From Planococcus citri (lineage: Eukaryota > Arthropoda > Insecta > Hemiptera > Pseudococcidae), in NCBI RefSeq assembly GCF_950023065.1, contig NC_088681.1:8680001-8744000 (forward strand): DNA of 64,000 nucleotides, in the 5' to 3' direction. Positions within the stretch are counted from its first letter, which is position 1, and each line of letters begins with the position of its first letter. Below, piece by piece: positions 34,650 to 47,049 of the stretch. A program made the translations under genes and the position numbers. The notes under the pieces were generated by a model that was given only the letters and a program-made list of their open reading frames with translations, made no database searches and was not told where the DNA came from.

Positions 34650-36184
34650 AGTCGGGGAGCCCGCATAAGGATGTGTTGCATACCCTCCTCGTCGATCCTC
34701 CAGGACAACCTTTTTCTTAAAGGAGGAGTCCTAAGGAACATTTCCTAGCCCTTGTCCTAGAAAAAAAGTGGCACCACTTACAAAATGACGGCCATTTTGA
34801 TTGATAGGTCAGCCGAAATCGCAGATTTTGCGTTCCAACATAGGGCTTGCACGAAATTTTTTGAACCGTACAAAAATATTTCGAAAGATCAGGCAAAATT
34901 TCATCACCTGTCAAGATTTCAAGTGCTAAAGTGCCTTTTTCGATTTTTGGTGAATTTTTAAAAATAAAATTTAGGCCAAAAAAGAAAAAAAAAAAAATTT
35001 ACCAGAAAGATCAAGAAATCTGAAATTTGAGATATACCCTATTTTCGACATGCCAAATCGATTGGAAACTGTTTCAAACCGTTTTGAGTAGTTCTGGAGC
35101 CTCCAGCAGATTTTTGAAACTCGAAATTCCCGCAAAATTTCATCAAATGGAGTTGGAAAGCCGAAATTTAATCTGCAACTACTGTCTTCTGGAGCCTCCA
35201 GCAACTTTTTGAAAATTACTGGAGCCTCCAGTAGATTTTTGAAACTTGAAATGTCCTCAAAATTTCATCAAACGGAGATGGAAAGCTGAAATTTACTCTG
35301 CACTGCAATTTCAAAACCCTCTGAAGACGATTTCAGGTGGGTTCAAGTCATTTTGGGGTCTCCAGCGACATTTTGAAAATTACTGGTGTTTCCACCAGAG
35401 TTTTGAAACTTAAGATTCCCCCAAAATTTTATCAAATGGAGTTGATAAGCTGAAATTTACTTCGAAAACTAATTTCAACACGATATGAAGTCGACTGAAT
35501 AGTGGTTTCAAATGGTTTTGAAGCTTCCAGCTACTTTTTGGAAATTTCAATTTTCCAAAAAACGCCATACAATCTTCAAAAAGTCGCTGGGGGCTCCAAA
35601 ACGACTTAAAATCCACCAGCAGTCGACTTCGTATCGTGTTGAAATTAGTTTGCAGAATGAATTTCGGCTTTCCTACTCCATTTGATGAAATTTTGTGGGA
35701 ATTTCGAGTTTCAAAAATCTGCTGGAGGCTCCAGAACTACTCAAAACGGTATAAAACAGTTTCAAATCGATTTGGCATGTCGAAAATAGGGTTATATCCC
35801 AAATTTCAGCTTTCTTGGTCATTTTGGTGAAATTTTGATTTTTTTCTCTCATTTTTGGCATAAATTTGATTTTTAGAAATTCACTTAAAATCGAAAAAGG
35901 CACTTTAGCACTTGAAATTTTGACAGATGATAAATTTTTGCCTGCTCTGTCGATCTACTTTTGTTAGATTTAAAAATTTCGTGGAAGTCTTATGTTGGAA
36001 CGCAAAATCTGTGATTTTGGCTGACCTGTCAATCAAAATGGCCGCCATTTTTGTAAATATGGTGACGTTTTTTTTAGGACAAGGGCTAAAATATTCCTTA
36101 GGACTCTTCCTTTAAGAAAAATGTTTTCCTGGAGGATTGACCGGGGGGGGGGGTGGAACAGATACTTATGCGTGTTCCCCGACT
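34650..36184. mobile_element. fold-back (long inverted repeat) element F1
   Basis: The left end agtcggggagcccgcataag and the inverse of the right end (agtcggggaacacgcataag) are terminal inverted repeats. The arms extend inward to about 35200 and from about 35650. Both contain the phrase ggccattttgattgayaggt and short ctggagcctccag palindromes. No transposase. The ends match those of F2 at 47050. A target duplication is not clear. Confidence 0.8.
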
Positions 36185-36950
36185 GTTTAGCTCTTCCGAT
36201 TTTGCTCAATTCTTTTTTAGAACATCGCTTGAAAAATATTTGTTAAAAATTTAAATATTGAGCTCTTTTGGAATCTCAATTTCCAAAATCTTGTCAGAAC
36301 CTAATAAAACATGTTGTTCAGCATGAAAAGGTTGTCCATAATGCATTTTTTTCAGAATTTTTTGGAGTCTGCACGATATGAAAACTACGTTTTGAAACTT
36401 TTCGAGCTAATTTTTTGTACGAAAAAAAAGTGGCAACACTGATTTTTATGATATCACCATAAAGTCAAAAGTTACATTTAGGTAGTATCGCGGTTTCGAG
36501 TAATCCACTGCTGAAATTATGATATTTCAAGTTCACTGAAAACTTTGACACCCCCTAGCAGCCACTAAAAAAGGGCTAGAATACTGCGATTTGCGCCATT
36601 GGCCATCCCTTCAAAAGGTCTTTCCACAGGAAAAATTTCAAAAAAAAATCGCCGACTCCCCTTACCACTTCTTGGTTGAATTGACGTGGAATATCCCAAA
36701 TGAACCTACCTTATAGTGACCGTTTTCCATGAAAATTTCAACATTTCTTAACCATCCCCCTCCACAGAACAAGAATTTTGAATTTTTAACATGTATGAGC
36801 AAATTGATCGGGTTGGAAAGGGGAGGGGGTCGACTCAGAAATTTTTTTGGAATGGTGTTGTACATTAATATATGAAGTGTTTGGTGAGTTTCGTCAAAAT
36901 CTCAGAACGTTAGTGCCGATTTCACAATGTTATCTTGAAACGCTGTTTGA
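36185..36950. other. no gene recognised
   Basis: AT-rich spacer between fold-back element F1 and the promoter region of copy A. A minus-strand 67-codon frame (36662-36865) has no motif. Confidence 0.4.
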
Positions 36951-36954
36951 AAGA

Positions 36955-37141
36955 TGATGCCTATCATCGAAATTACGCGTCAAATATGAATAATCTTATC
37001 AACATGAAGATAAATCTTAATCAAATAAGAATCCGTTGTCTTACATTATACTTCCTTATACATGTAAGTACCATGCACACAAGTGCCCTACTACCTAGTT
37101 GATTTATAAACTAAATAAAATCAGGCTTAAGAACGGAAATC
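36955..37141 (+). promoter_or_regulatory. upstream block shared by the secreted-protein gene copies (A)
   Basis: About 190 bp before the start codon contains atcaacatgaagataaatct (36998-37017), then taagaatccgttgtcttaca and actacctagttgat. The same words in the same order precede copy B (minus strand, 46854-47035), and the first is kept before pseudogene C (49001). A is 2 kb of coding span with its own upstream block, so this is a likely promoter/5' UTR. Confidence 0.6.
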
Positions 37142-39204
37142 ATGGTTCTACCATTCAAACTATTCTTCTTCGCGTCAATCCCATGTTGTGCCTTCTTAGG
37201 TACTGGCAGTTCACCATCAAAATTTGGATATCTTGAAGTAAGTACTTTAGTAGAGAATAGGTAACTTTGCCTTGAACTATAATTGTTCCCCAAACTGTAA
37301 AAACATATAGCTATAAAACACTTGAGTCAGTTATACTTATTATTACAAATTGTCAAGATCGTAGAGTCCATTGAACAAAAATTGAAGCACTGTTCTAACG
37401 ATAAGGAAAGAGCGGATATTTTACTTCGCAATCTTATCGATGCGCGTCTCTCAAACTGCATCCAATCTGCTGTCCATAATGCTGTCCAAAATGTTGTCCA
37501 ATCTGCTGTCCAACCTGTTGTAAATACTTTGGTGGAAAAAGTTAAGGAGCATGTAAGTTGAACACACCAATGCTCACCTTGTAGTACCTCCTCCGAACTG
37601 AAGAGAAGTGAAACATCTAAAAAATTTAAAACAGAAATGAACATTTTGAAAATTTCAACTTGAATTCCAACCAAAAGTGAACTATTGGGATTTTTTTCCT
37701 ACTGAAATGTTTTTAATTGGAATTTTCTCTAAATTTCTTATACCTAGGTGCTTACAGCATATTATAGAAATCTCAATGACAACTCCACCAAAATTTCAAA
37801 ATATCGATTAGAAAATTTCAAAATTTTACCAAACATTTCAAGATAAAAATTTTTTGGTGGGAAATATTGAAATAAGGCAATTTATGACTTGGAGTTTTCA
37901 TATCCCCCTCCCACCATTGCCAACCTCTTCAGTACGGCCCTGGGTTGGTATCTACCTAACTTCAGAATTTTTTTTCAATGATCATTGTGATCTGTTTAGA
38001 ATATCGAACTCGACCATTTAAAGCGCGTGAATGAAGTATCGGAACCATTGTTCTGCGCATGGTTAACATGCCAAGCCTTGGCAAATTTGGAAATGAATGC
38101 ATTTCCCCCTGTCCTGTACCATAACCCAAACTTGACCAGATATACAAAATGGGAGCTAGCATTAGTCTTATACCGAACTCCAGTATTGAATGTAACTCGT
38201 GCAGCCCTTGATGAAAGTGCACTAACACCTGGACAGTTCGCTTTCGCAGTGAACAGTTTACATTCGTTGTTCTCGGTCCAGTTTCCTCGTCCGCAGTTAT
38301 TGAAGTATCGTTTGCCACGTACTAGGGCGAGTATTGAAAAATTTTGCTCCTTTGTGAATGATTTAAAACTTGGTGCATTCTTATCCGAAGATCAGCTGTC
38401 TGATGAACAACGTGAAACTGTGGTGAATTCGTACAGAGGAGCTGCACATTTGGCTTGCAGGACTGCATTTACGTATACCGAACTGCTTACTGACCCTAAA
38501 CACGAGCAAGAGATCATGAAAGTTGGAGGTATGTGAATAATATACCTACAGCCAAGATCGCTTTCGAGATTCTACTGAACGGTTGGATTTGGAACTAGAA
38601 ATGAATTGAACAATACTCTCCATCCATTAATGTTTTGAAATGTGTGTTACAGCTGATCGCTTTTCAGCTGTCATTATTATTCGAAATGCGAACCTCTCGG
38701 ATGAGCAGACGGCAGAGGGTTTTTTGAAGACGGTAAGTGCGTAAATTTTGTATGTATTGCAGACGTGGTATCGTTACTTGAGGAGATAATTTTGTGAACC
38801 AATTTTAGTTACCATACGATTATTGTTTCAGCTGCTCGAAGAGGCTGAATTTAAAAGTAACGTGGAGAAAAAGCAAGTTGAAAGGATGCCTCTTGAACAA
38901 CGGTATTTCAAAGATACCAATGCTGAAAAAGTACTCGATGAATTTGACCTGGTTTTTCATTTTGTATGCAAATATATACCGAGCACCAGCACCATAAAAT
39001 ATGTATCGGGCGAACAGGATAACTATGGACTTCGGGTAGGTACAAATATAATAACTGCAATAACATTGAAAATCACATTTTTGGTTTCATTAATGCAGCC
39101 GCTTCTATTTCCAGATCCAAAAACGATTACAGGCTTTATTTAGCAAACCCAGGAAGTCGATAGTGTTATTACCATCGATCACAGCATATCTTCTTCTGGA
39201 ATGA
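37142..39204 (+). CDS. secreted protein of unknown family, copy A (six exons)
   Basis: Exons by GT-AG junctions and alignment to copy B: 37142-37237, 37358-37552, 38000-38528, 38653-38732, 38832-39035, 39115-39204 (stop TGA). The product is 397 aa. Exon 1 encodes a signal peptide (MVLPFKLFFFASIPCCAFLG), so the protein probably enters the secretory pathway. Exon 2 ends in a repetitive amphipathic run (SAVHNAVQNVVQSAVQPVV) built from 12-bp DNA repeats. Exon 3 (176 codons) is the core, with EKFCSFVNDLK and YRGAAHLACRTAF. Exon 5 contains FHFVCKYIPS. Four Cys are shared with copy B (exon 2 CSND, FCSFV, LxC, FxCKYI), possibly disulphide-bonded. I do not recognise the family. No transmembrane segment beyond the signal was seen. 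Junction phases 0,0,1,0,0 match copy B, so the model is well supported; expression is unproven. Confidence 0.82.
37919..37952. other. conserved intron-2 block (copy A)
   Basis: caacctcttcagtacggccc followed by tgggttggtatc is also found in intron 2 of copy B (inverse of 46336-46370) and of pseudogene C (49771-49804), at similar distances from exon 3. Confidence 0.6.
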
Positions 39205-39690
39205 GCGTACCTATCATGATCCCAGACCTTCACAACGCAAACTTTTCTAAGGAAAACAATGTTAATTTTTACACTGCAAATTTGCTGAAACTAATGTAAA
39301 CTCCCCTGAACCAAATTCCACTATTTTCGATCGTTCTGGAGCCCCTAGACTGATTATCGATTTCTCCAGAATTTAAAAATTTCTCTGGAAGGAATGAAAA
39401 TCAACTCGGACAGGTAAACGTTCGAGTTTCGGCTCTTTCTGAACCCATTTGAAAACTCGTCTAAATCAAAATTTCACAATTTCGAGTCATTTTAAAGCCT
39501 CGAGAGTGATTTTCGATTTCTCCAGAATTTAAATTTTTTCCAGGAAGCGTGAAAACGAATTCGGGCACCTGAAAATAGAGTTGTGGTTTGCTCTTTTGGT
39601 TTATTTCTCGAGTTTTTATCCGCGGATTTGACCCAATTTCCATGCGGCCACCTGAAGCTTCTTTTTCTGACTTTAATATTTCCATCGGAT
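39205..39690. other. no gene recognised; 3' flank of copy A
   Basis: Spacer with two loose copies of a segment containing tttcgatttctccagaattt (about 39355 and 39513). No exon seen. Confidence 0.45.
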
Positions 39691-39694
39691 CTCT

Positions 39695-41060
39695 CCCATA
39701 GGATTTGATCTGACTAGAACAGATCTAATCAGATCAAAACTCTGATGTGATTATATCTGGTCATATCAAATTGGATCATAAGAATGCTCAGATTCGATCT
39801 GATTAAACATGGTCTGATCAAATTCAATTAAGTACGATTCACTGTTGGTAGACGATGATCAAAGTTCTGATGAATCTGATTAAATTTAATCCGATCAATT
39901 TTTACTGGATCGGATATCAGATCCAATCAGGTTTTTCATGTTGGGATCTGATCTGGTCTGAAAATTGAGAAAATGATCTTATCTTATCAAACACGTTTCA
40001 TCAGGTTCAATCAGATTTTCTCTATTGGATCTTATCAGATCGAATCTTTTCAAAGGTTTAAATTGATCTAATCTGATGAAAATTCTGATCTGATCTGATT
40101 AAATTTGGTCAGATCAAATTGCATGTCCAAATTTTATCTGATCAGATCTATTTAGGCTTTCTTTGTTTGCATTTGATCAGATCTAAAGGGATGTGATTCG
40201 ATCGAAAACCTGATACAATCTGATTAGATTTGGTCATATCAACTTTCACAACAGGATCTGATCTGATAAAACAGGTCAATCAGATCCTTTCAGGATTTTT
40301 CTTTTGGGTTTCGATCAGGCCCAAATAGATCGAGTCTGATCATAACACTGATCTGAGTGAATCTGTTCAGATCAGATTTCAATGAGAGGTTGCCCAGGTC
40401 CGATAATATCCAATCAGGTTTCCTCTGCTGGAATCTAATCAGGTCTGAACACATTTAATTCTATCAAAATTCCAATATGATCTGATCAAATTTGATCGGC
40501 TGTCATTGGATCTCATCTGATCAAACAGATATGATCAGATTTATTCAAGTTTTTTCTACGTACATTTAGATCTGATCAAGTTCCAACGGATGTGATGCGA
40601 TCAAAATTCTGATACATTGTGATAAAATTTGATCATATCAACGGTTTTTACCGAATCTGATCAGATCAAATAGGAGTGATCAGGTGCAATCAAGTTTTCC
40701 CATTTGAGATCTGATCAGGTCTGAACAGATCTAATCAAATCAAAACTTTAATAATTCTATGAAATTTGGCCAGATTAAATTATTTGTCCGGATCTTATCT
40801 GATCAAACAGGCCTGATCTGATCCATTTGGACCTTTTCCATTGAAATCTGATCTGATCAGTTCTGAACAGGCTTAAAACAGTCAAAACTCAGATCTGATA
40901 ATGCATTTCTCGTTAGATCAAATCGAATGGAGCGAATGTCCAGATCTTATCTGATCAAACCGGTCTGATCAGATGCAATCGGATATGTTGTGCTGGATCT
41001 GATCCGATTGGGTCAGATCTAATCCGATCAGAACTTTGTCCTCGTCTAAATAAATTTAAT
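39695..41060. repeat. GATC-rich degenerate ~135-bp tandem repeat
   Basis: About ten diverged units repeat roughly every 130-140 bp. Each has several ATCTGATCAGATC-like words and a spacer of the type CAATCAGGTTTTCCNNTTGG. Matching phrases such as atgtgattcgatcgaaaa (40188) and atgtgatgcgatcaaaat (40590) are three units apart. No coding signal. Confidence 0.75.
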
Positions 41061-42878
41061 GGGATCCAATTGGTTTATAGGAATAATATCTAAATCTGAT
41101 TTGATTTTATTACCCAAGTCGAATAATATTCCGCTGTGTCTTTGTGAACAGTTCGAGCGAAAATAACTTGATTTCTTTTTAAATATGGACCATTTCGTTC
41201 ATCGTTCACCCAGAAATATTCTAATGGAATGCCCGAACAATTATTTGCATTGCTGGTATGTACATATTTTACACGATACTCGGAATGAAATTGCCTATTC
41301 GTCTCAAAGAGGGAAAGATAAAAGTGCAACGATTCCGCAAAATTGCCTTGTAAATCAATCTTTCAACGAATTTCCTGTCTATGACGATAAATTCACTATC
41401 ATGAACGATTTTTCATATCTGAATTTTTCACAGTACGTCTCCAAAGAAATGGTATATTTTTGCAAAAATCGATTCAAATATTATACCTACTTATCTAAAA
41501 ATTAGGTAGACGAAGTGCAGAAAAAAAATATATGAATCAACCACTCATTTCCAAATTGAAAAAAAGTGAAATAATTTTCTCATCGTCGGTATCATTTACC
41601 AGAGAAAAAAAACCATTAGGCAACATCGTCGTTGAAGCCACAACGACGACCATCGACGTGCATCTACAATAAAGAGACGCTCGTATATAGTATTAGCTCG
41701 TAAATATAGGTAATTTTGCGTACATAATTTCTAGAGCTTTGTTTCGTTATGTGGCTGGTGTGTTTTACATCATAGCACGAGTAACATGGTACGCATTTGG
41801 TAAAACTCGTTTAACGATCCAGATTAACACTATTACAAATTTCTATTCCATTTAACTCATTTCGCCGATAAATAGACATCACCGCACGCGTCTACTATAA
41901 ACGGAAATGCCAGATTGGAGGGGAAGCCGAGAGTGGAAAAAATGATGATTTATGATAGAATAACCGAAACGTAATAGAGCTTCTGACACGACGATTAATT
42001 CAGAAAAATGCGATTTTATAGTAAAGTAAAAAGCTCGACACGCCTATAATTACGATTACCAAATAAATGACTATACGAGCGAGCTGCGTAAAAGGTACCT
42101 AAATAAATACCTTGGCAAGTCATTAGAATACGTCATTTGACATTTGAACTCGTACAAACAGCGAAGAAAGAAACATTTAAAGGGAATAGCGACATACAGA
42201 GAGTTACCTAAAGAAAAAAAAGGAGCATCAAATTAAAGGAGGTAATTTTGGTAAAATTTAAATTAACCGAACGACCGTCGAACAATATAATTAAACGTTG
42301 AACCGCACAGAAGAATTTTATGCACCACTGCCATAAACTTTGATTTAAATATTTTTATAATAAAAAGTTAAAGCTTTAACGGCCTGCTTTTTACGATGTT
42401 CTACTTTATTCATTGTACTTTATTACGCTAAAAGCGAAATATTTTTATTTGCGAATAAAGTAAACATACAAAGATTTTTTTCTATGTGTGTTTGAGATTT
42501 ACCTTAATTTTCAGTTTATTTGTATAGTATGATCCTAAAGTTCTGAAGGGTGTAAATGGCGGATCATGGAAAAAAAAAAAAATGATGGAGGATTTTAACC
42601 AAATTTAGAAGGTACCTAATTTCATTTTGAGCTGAAAGTCACTGAGAAAAATTTTGTAGTGGGAGAAAAATACACGCAGTTCTCCCACTTATGTGGGAGA
42701 AAAATATTTTTATCTGTCACTTACACTGGGAGAAATTTACATACGAAAAGTTCAGTCACCTTAATGGGAGAAAATTTTCCTGTCTCCTAATTGGGAGGAA
42801 AATTCTCAATCGCCATAGCAGCAGAATATTTTTCTACCCCCTAAGCGACAGATTTTCAATCATTTTAGTGACCAATTA
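41061..42878. other. no gene recognised
   Basis: A 106-codon plus-strand frame (41185-41505) has no motif or splice support. Around 42680-42780 several gggagaaaa words occur, including a small hairpin ttctcccacttatgtgggag. Confidence 0.4.
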
Positions 42879-43857
42879 TGACGTCAGTGACCAAGCCGCG
42901 ACAATTTAAACTTCCTACTCAGTGGTGGTGGCGCTTACGTCCAATTATAATCAAGAAATTATCGAACATAGCCGATTATACTCGATTACATCATCGTTTT
43001 TTAGGTGGTGGCGCCAAGCTATCCACCACTCTCGCAATAATAATCAATAGAAAACCAGTTCAACACGAATATCGCGGAGTATAATCGAACATGACATAAT
43101 TCTAGCGCCAGCCACGAAAGATAGCGCCGCTAGAAGCGTTGAGCGCATGCGCCACTGACTGCATATGTTTCCCCGCCTGATTTCTCGTAAAAAGCGCAGT
43201 TATAAAAGCTCTGATCCGAGACAATTCTGGTAGGACTGCAGACATCGACGCCGCCAAGTATAGATCCAACTTTACTTCCATCTCGGAGCCCATTCGCCAG
43301 AAGAGACCAATAGATCCATCTTTAGCTCAATATTTCCAACTGTAGTTCCTACTGTTTCCAGCTTTAGCTTCCTTCAGTTCGTGATTTATTGGACTTTGAT
43401 GAATTTTGGCGTCTGCAGCCTCGGACTTTGTCATCATCTGCGATGATATCGTTTCTCAAGTTAAGTCCCTATGGGTCAATTAGTGAATCTTCAGCTGTCT
43501 CGGATCACTCTTTGAAATGCACAGAGATAGGTTTTAATAACAAGTTGCCTTGGTTCACATTCCAACTTTAGATTTAAGTTTCAAGACCTTGGCTCACATT
43601 GTCTTTCTTTATTTTCTTTTTTGTTTGAAAATGACGTATTGCTCAGGACGTGCATTTTAGGTTCAAGTACAGACGCATCGCTCAGGTTGTCTTCCTTTCT
43701 TATTTCTTTTTTTAATATTTATTTTCCTTTTTGTTACTCCTAGTTTAAGTATTCCCAAAATTCCCCAGGGTTGCGATACTTTTTATTTGTCTTTGTTTTA
43801 TCCCTTAAGTATAAGAATAAATGTCCTAAATGTGAATTTGTCTTGGACTTTTATTCA
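42879..43857 (+). mobile_element. candidate solo LTR
   Basis: 979-bp segment starting TGACGTCAGTGACC and ending GGACTTTTATTCA. It is flanked by aatta (42874-42878) and aattt (43858-43862), a 4-of-5 match. It contains a TATAAAAG box (43201-43208) and an AATAAA signal (43816-43821) followed by a TG/T-rich stretch, the order expected in an LTR. There is no second copy in the window, so a decayed promoter of something else is possible. Confidence 0.45.
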
Positions 43858-43986
43858 AATTTCGTGACTTTGAGAATTCAATGAATATTTCCAACTTTAC
43901 CATAAATATATCATTCTGTCAAAAGTTCAATCATATCTTCGCTCAAGCTTCAATTAATCCAACTTTAACCCCACGTATTATAAATA

Positions 43987-44144
43987 TGTGACCCGCTCTG
44001 ACAAAACCGACCGTTTCGACAAAAAAAAGTGTCCAAAATAATGATGTTTAAAATGAGTTTTAAGGGTTGAAAGATCAGATTTTTGAGAAAAAAACATTTT
44101 TTGAAATTTTGTCGAAATGGTCGGTTTTGTCAGAGCGGGTCACA
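43987..44144. mobile_element. 158-bp MITE with TA target duplication
   Basis: Ends TGTGACCCGCTCTGACAAAA and the exact inverse, flanked by TA (43985-43986 and 44145-44146). Inverted repeats of about 38 bp with few mismatches, and no ORF. TA duplication suggests a Tc1/mariner-type source. Confidence 0.82.
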
Positions 44145-45063
44145 TATGTAAATATTGGGGAGGGAACCCATTTTACATCCGCAATTTGTCCGATCCTGAG
44201 ATCTTGATGAGCTAGTTATAGAATCGCGAGAGATATCATTTTGACATCACCAATATTTCCATCACTATTTTTCCAACAGAATGAGAGTGCATGAATCCGA
44301 TATCCAGATGGCCAAAGAGGATTTGAATTAGTCTATATTTTCTTATCTTCAAAGAAATCAAGATTCAAAAATTTCCATTTTTGAATTCTTGGTGAAAAAT
44401 CAAAAACTTCAAAATAAAAAAATTAGATTTTTTATTTTATGGTAGTTTTTGGGTTTTTCCGAATATTTCTCCCTCCACAATTTTTAGCTCCGAGGTTCCC
44501 CTGGAGGGGAGATATGGATTCTGAAAGAGGGTGCATTTTCAAAAATTCACATTTTCATTATTCTGCGTCGACCTAGAAAGAGGGACGTTGCCATCAAAAT
44601 CCAATCTTCTTTCTATCATATTTATAGAAGCAATTTTCAAGTTGTAAAATTTGTTGAACCCCCCTCCCCTCGACTTCCCTTCACTTACAAAACACTTTTT
44701 TAGTCACGGTCCATCGGTGACTAACAAAATTGTGATTGAAAATTTTCACCAGAGAGGTGGGCGGGTTCTGCGCCAGGAATAGAATAATTTTTAGGATACA
44801 GAGCAGTTGAAAATTCGCAAATTGATTATTTATGGGTAAATTTGTGTTTTGAAAATTTATTCTTCTGAAATTTTTTCTATTAACTAGTTGTCAGACCAGG
44901 TCACATATGTTTTATTGGGTTTACAAGAGAGCTGGACACGAATATCAACTTATCTTTTTGAATGCTGAACAATACAATAGGTACATACATTGTAAGTATT
45001 ACGAGCAATAAAAGAAAAATTCTACCACTATGAGACGACATTGTTAGGTGGCATCGATGTTTT
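44145..45063. other. no gene recognised; diverged second MITE end
   Basis: 3' flank of copy B. At 44890-44909 the sequence gttgtcagaccaggtcacat is a diverged right end of the MITE at 43987-44144. It may mark the far end of a longer relative that once spanned this interval. Confidence 0.4.
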
Positions 45064-46853
45064 CTAACTGTAATGAATACGAGTATATGCTTTGTGCGAT
45101 AAATATAGTGACATCGTCTTTTTGGGTTCATCGAAATGAGCAGATAATTGATCTTTGATCTGAAAACAATCGTGGCTGTATTAACAAAACTAGAAATACG
45201 ATTTTCAATTTTATTGAAGCTCTATTGTACTTACCCGAAGTCCATAGTTATCTTGTAAATCCGAGTCATATACCTTGGTACTTTCGCTCGGTATGTATTT
45301 GCAAAGGAAATAGAAAGCTAAGTTATATTTGTGGAATTTTTTTTCAGTTATTGGATCGTTGATACAGAGTTTTTTAACTGGTAACTTTTCTACTCGCTTT
45401 ATCTCCACGTTACCTTTAAATTCATCCTTTTCGAGCAGCTGAAACACATAGTATTTTAGATCAGTATCTAGGTAAGTGTAGGTAACTAAAAAATTGGTTT
45501 GCAAAATATCTCCTCAAGTAAGGATACTTACCTATGTAATACACAAAAAATTAATTACGAACGTACCACGTTCAAAAAGTTATTTGCTATCTTCAAATCC
45601 AAATCATTCGCATTCCAAATAACAATAATGGCTGAAAATTCATCATCTGTAACACACATTTCAAAACATTATACTTATGCTCTCTTGAATCAACTTTACA
45701 ATGGATGACATTTCTCAACTTACAGAGCTGTAGATAATCATTATTGTTCACATACTTGAACGTTTAAAAACTTCCTCCTCCTGTTTAGGGTCAAACAGCT
45801 CTTCGGGGTACAACAATGCGGACTCACAAACCAAATGAGCAGCTCCTTTGTATGATTTAAGCATGAAGTCGCGTTGTTCATCAAACATCTCTTCTTCGGT
45901 TACGAATGTATCAAAATTCAACTCATCCACGAAGGAGCAAAATTCTTTAATACTTTTCGTAGCTTCTGGTAAACGATATAGCTTCAAATCCGGATGAGCT
46001 AATTGTGGAGATATCAGCGAATGTAAACTGCACGCAGCTAGGGCAAACTGTCTAATCTTTAGTCCTTCTTTGTCTAGTGCTGCACGGATTGCATCCAATA
46101 TTGGATTTCGGTACATGGTTAACGCTAACATCCATTTATCGTATCGGTTCAGGTTTTTGTCAACGTACAGAACACGAGGAAGTGCATTCATCTCCAAATT
46201 TGATAAGGCTTGTCGGGTTAAACCAGCGCGGAACAGGATGTCCATTACTTTATTCACGTTTTTCAAATTTCCGAGGTTGGCTCCCTAAATAGGTACATAG
46301 ATTACAATGATTGAAAAACAAAATACATCTAGGTAGGTACCAACCGAAAGCCGCACTGAAGAGGTTCGACATGGGGGGGGGGGGGCATGAAAACTCCCAA
46401 TTGTTCAGTTTAATAATACTCGTACAAGAAAGCCAGGTGCTTTCAACTTACATACTCCATAGCTTTATCAATAGCAATTTCCACAACCGATTTTACAGCA
46501 GACTCGACAGGTTTTGAGAGACGCGCATCGATAAGGTGGCCACGTAAAGCATCCGCTCTCTGCTTATCGTTGGAACACCACTTCAATTTCTGTTCAATGG
46601 ACTCAGAAACCTTAAAAATGTAGGTACAATAATAAGTGTTCTACAGTTATGATTTCACAGTTTGGGGAACTGGGAACAAGTTTCAGGTGAAGTTACCTAC
46701 TACTACTTAAACATTTTCGAAAAAGAACTGTAGGCATAGTAAGTAGGTACATACTTCACGAAATCCAGTTTTTGGTGGTGATGTAGGCCAAATCATACCC
46801 AAGGCATAATACGGTATCCAAACAAAGAAGAAAAGTTTGCTTAAAAGCACCAT
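45064..46853 (-). CDS. secreted protein of unknown family, copy B (six exons)
   Basis: Exons on the minus strand, in order: 46853-46755, 46610-46452, 46284-45756, 45646-45567, 45438-45235, 45159-45064 (stop TAG). The product is 388 aa. Exon 1 encodes a signal peptide like that of copy A (MVLLSKLFFFVWIPYYALGM). Exon 2 is 12 codons shorter because the repetitive SAVKSVVEIAIDKA run is not expanded. Exons 3, 4 and 5 have exactly the lengths of copy A (529, 80 and 204 bp), and exon 3 aligns without gaps at roughly half identity by eye (LEMNALPRVLY, EFCSFVDEL, YKGAAHLVC). The frame is intact despite this divergence, which suggests purifying selection. It is convergent with copy A and divergent from pseudogene C. 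Function unknown. Confidence 0.84.
46336..46370. other. conserved intron-2 block (copy B)
   Basis: The inverse of ggtaccaaccgaaagccgca plus ctgaagaggttcgac corresponds to the intron-2 blocks of copies A and C. A G run follows at 46375-46385. Confidence 0.55.
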
Positions 46854-47040
46854 TTTATTTCGTTTAGATATCAACTAGGTAGTAAGCCACGTATGTATGT
46901 ATAAGGTACATGTACGAGAAAGTAGGTACCTATACTGTAAGAGAACAGATTCTTATTCAAATAAGATTTATCTTCATGTTGATGAACCTTTTCAGATTCA
47001 ACGAGTAATTTCGTTATATACATATACAAGTACCTATGTA
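46854..47040 (-). promoter_or_regulatory. upstream block shared by the secreted-protein gene copies (B)
   Basis: On the minus strand: atcaacatgaagataaatct (46983-46964), then aataagaatctgttctctta and tactacctagttgat, the same order and spacing as upstream of copy A. Fold-back element F2 starts directly behind it at 47050. Confidence 0.6.
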
Positions 47041-47049
47041 CAACATCAT

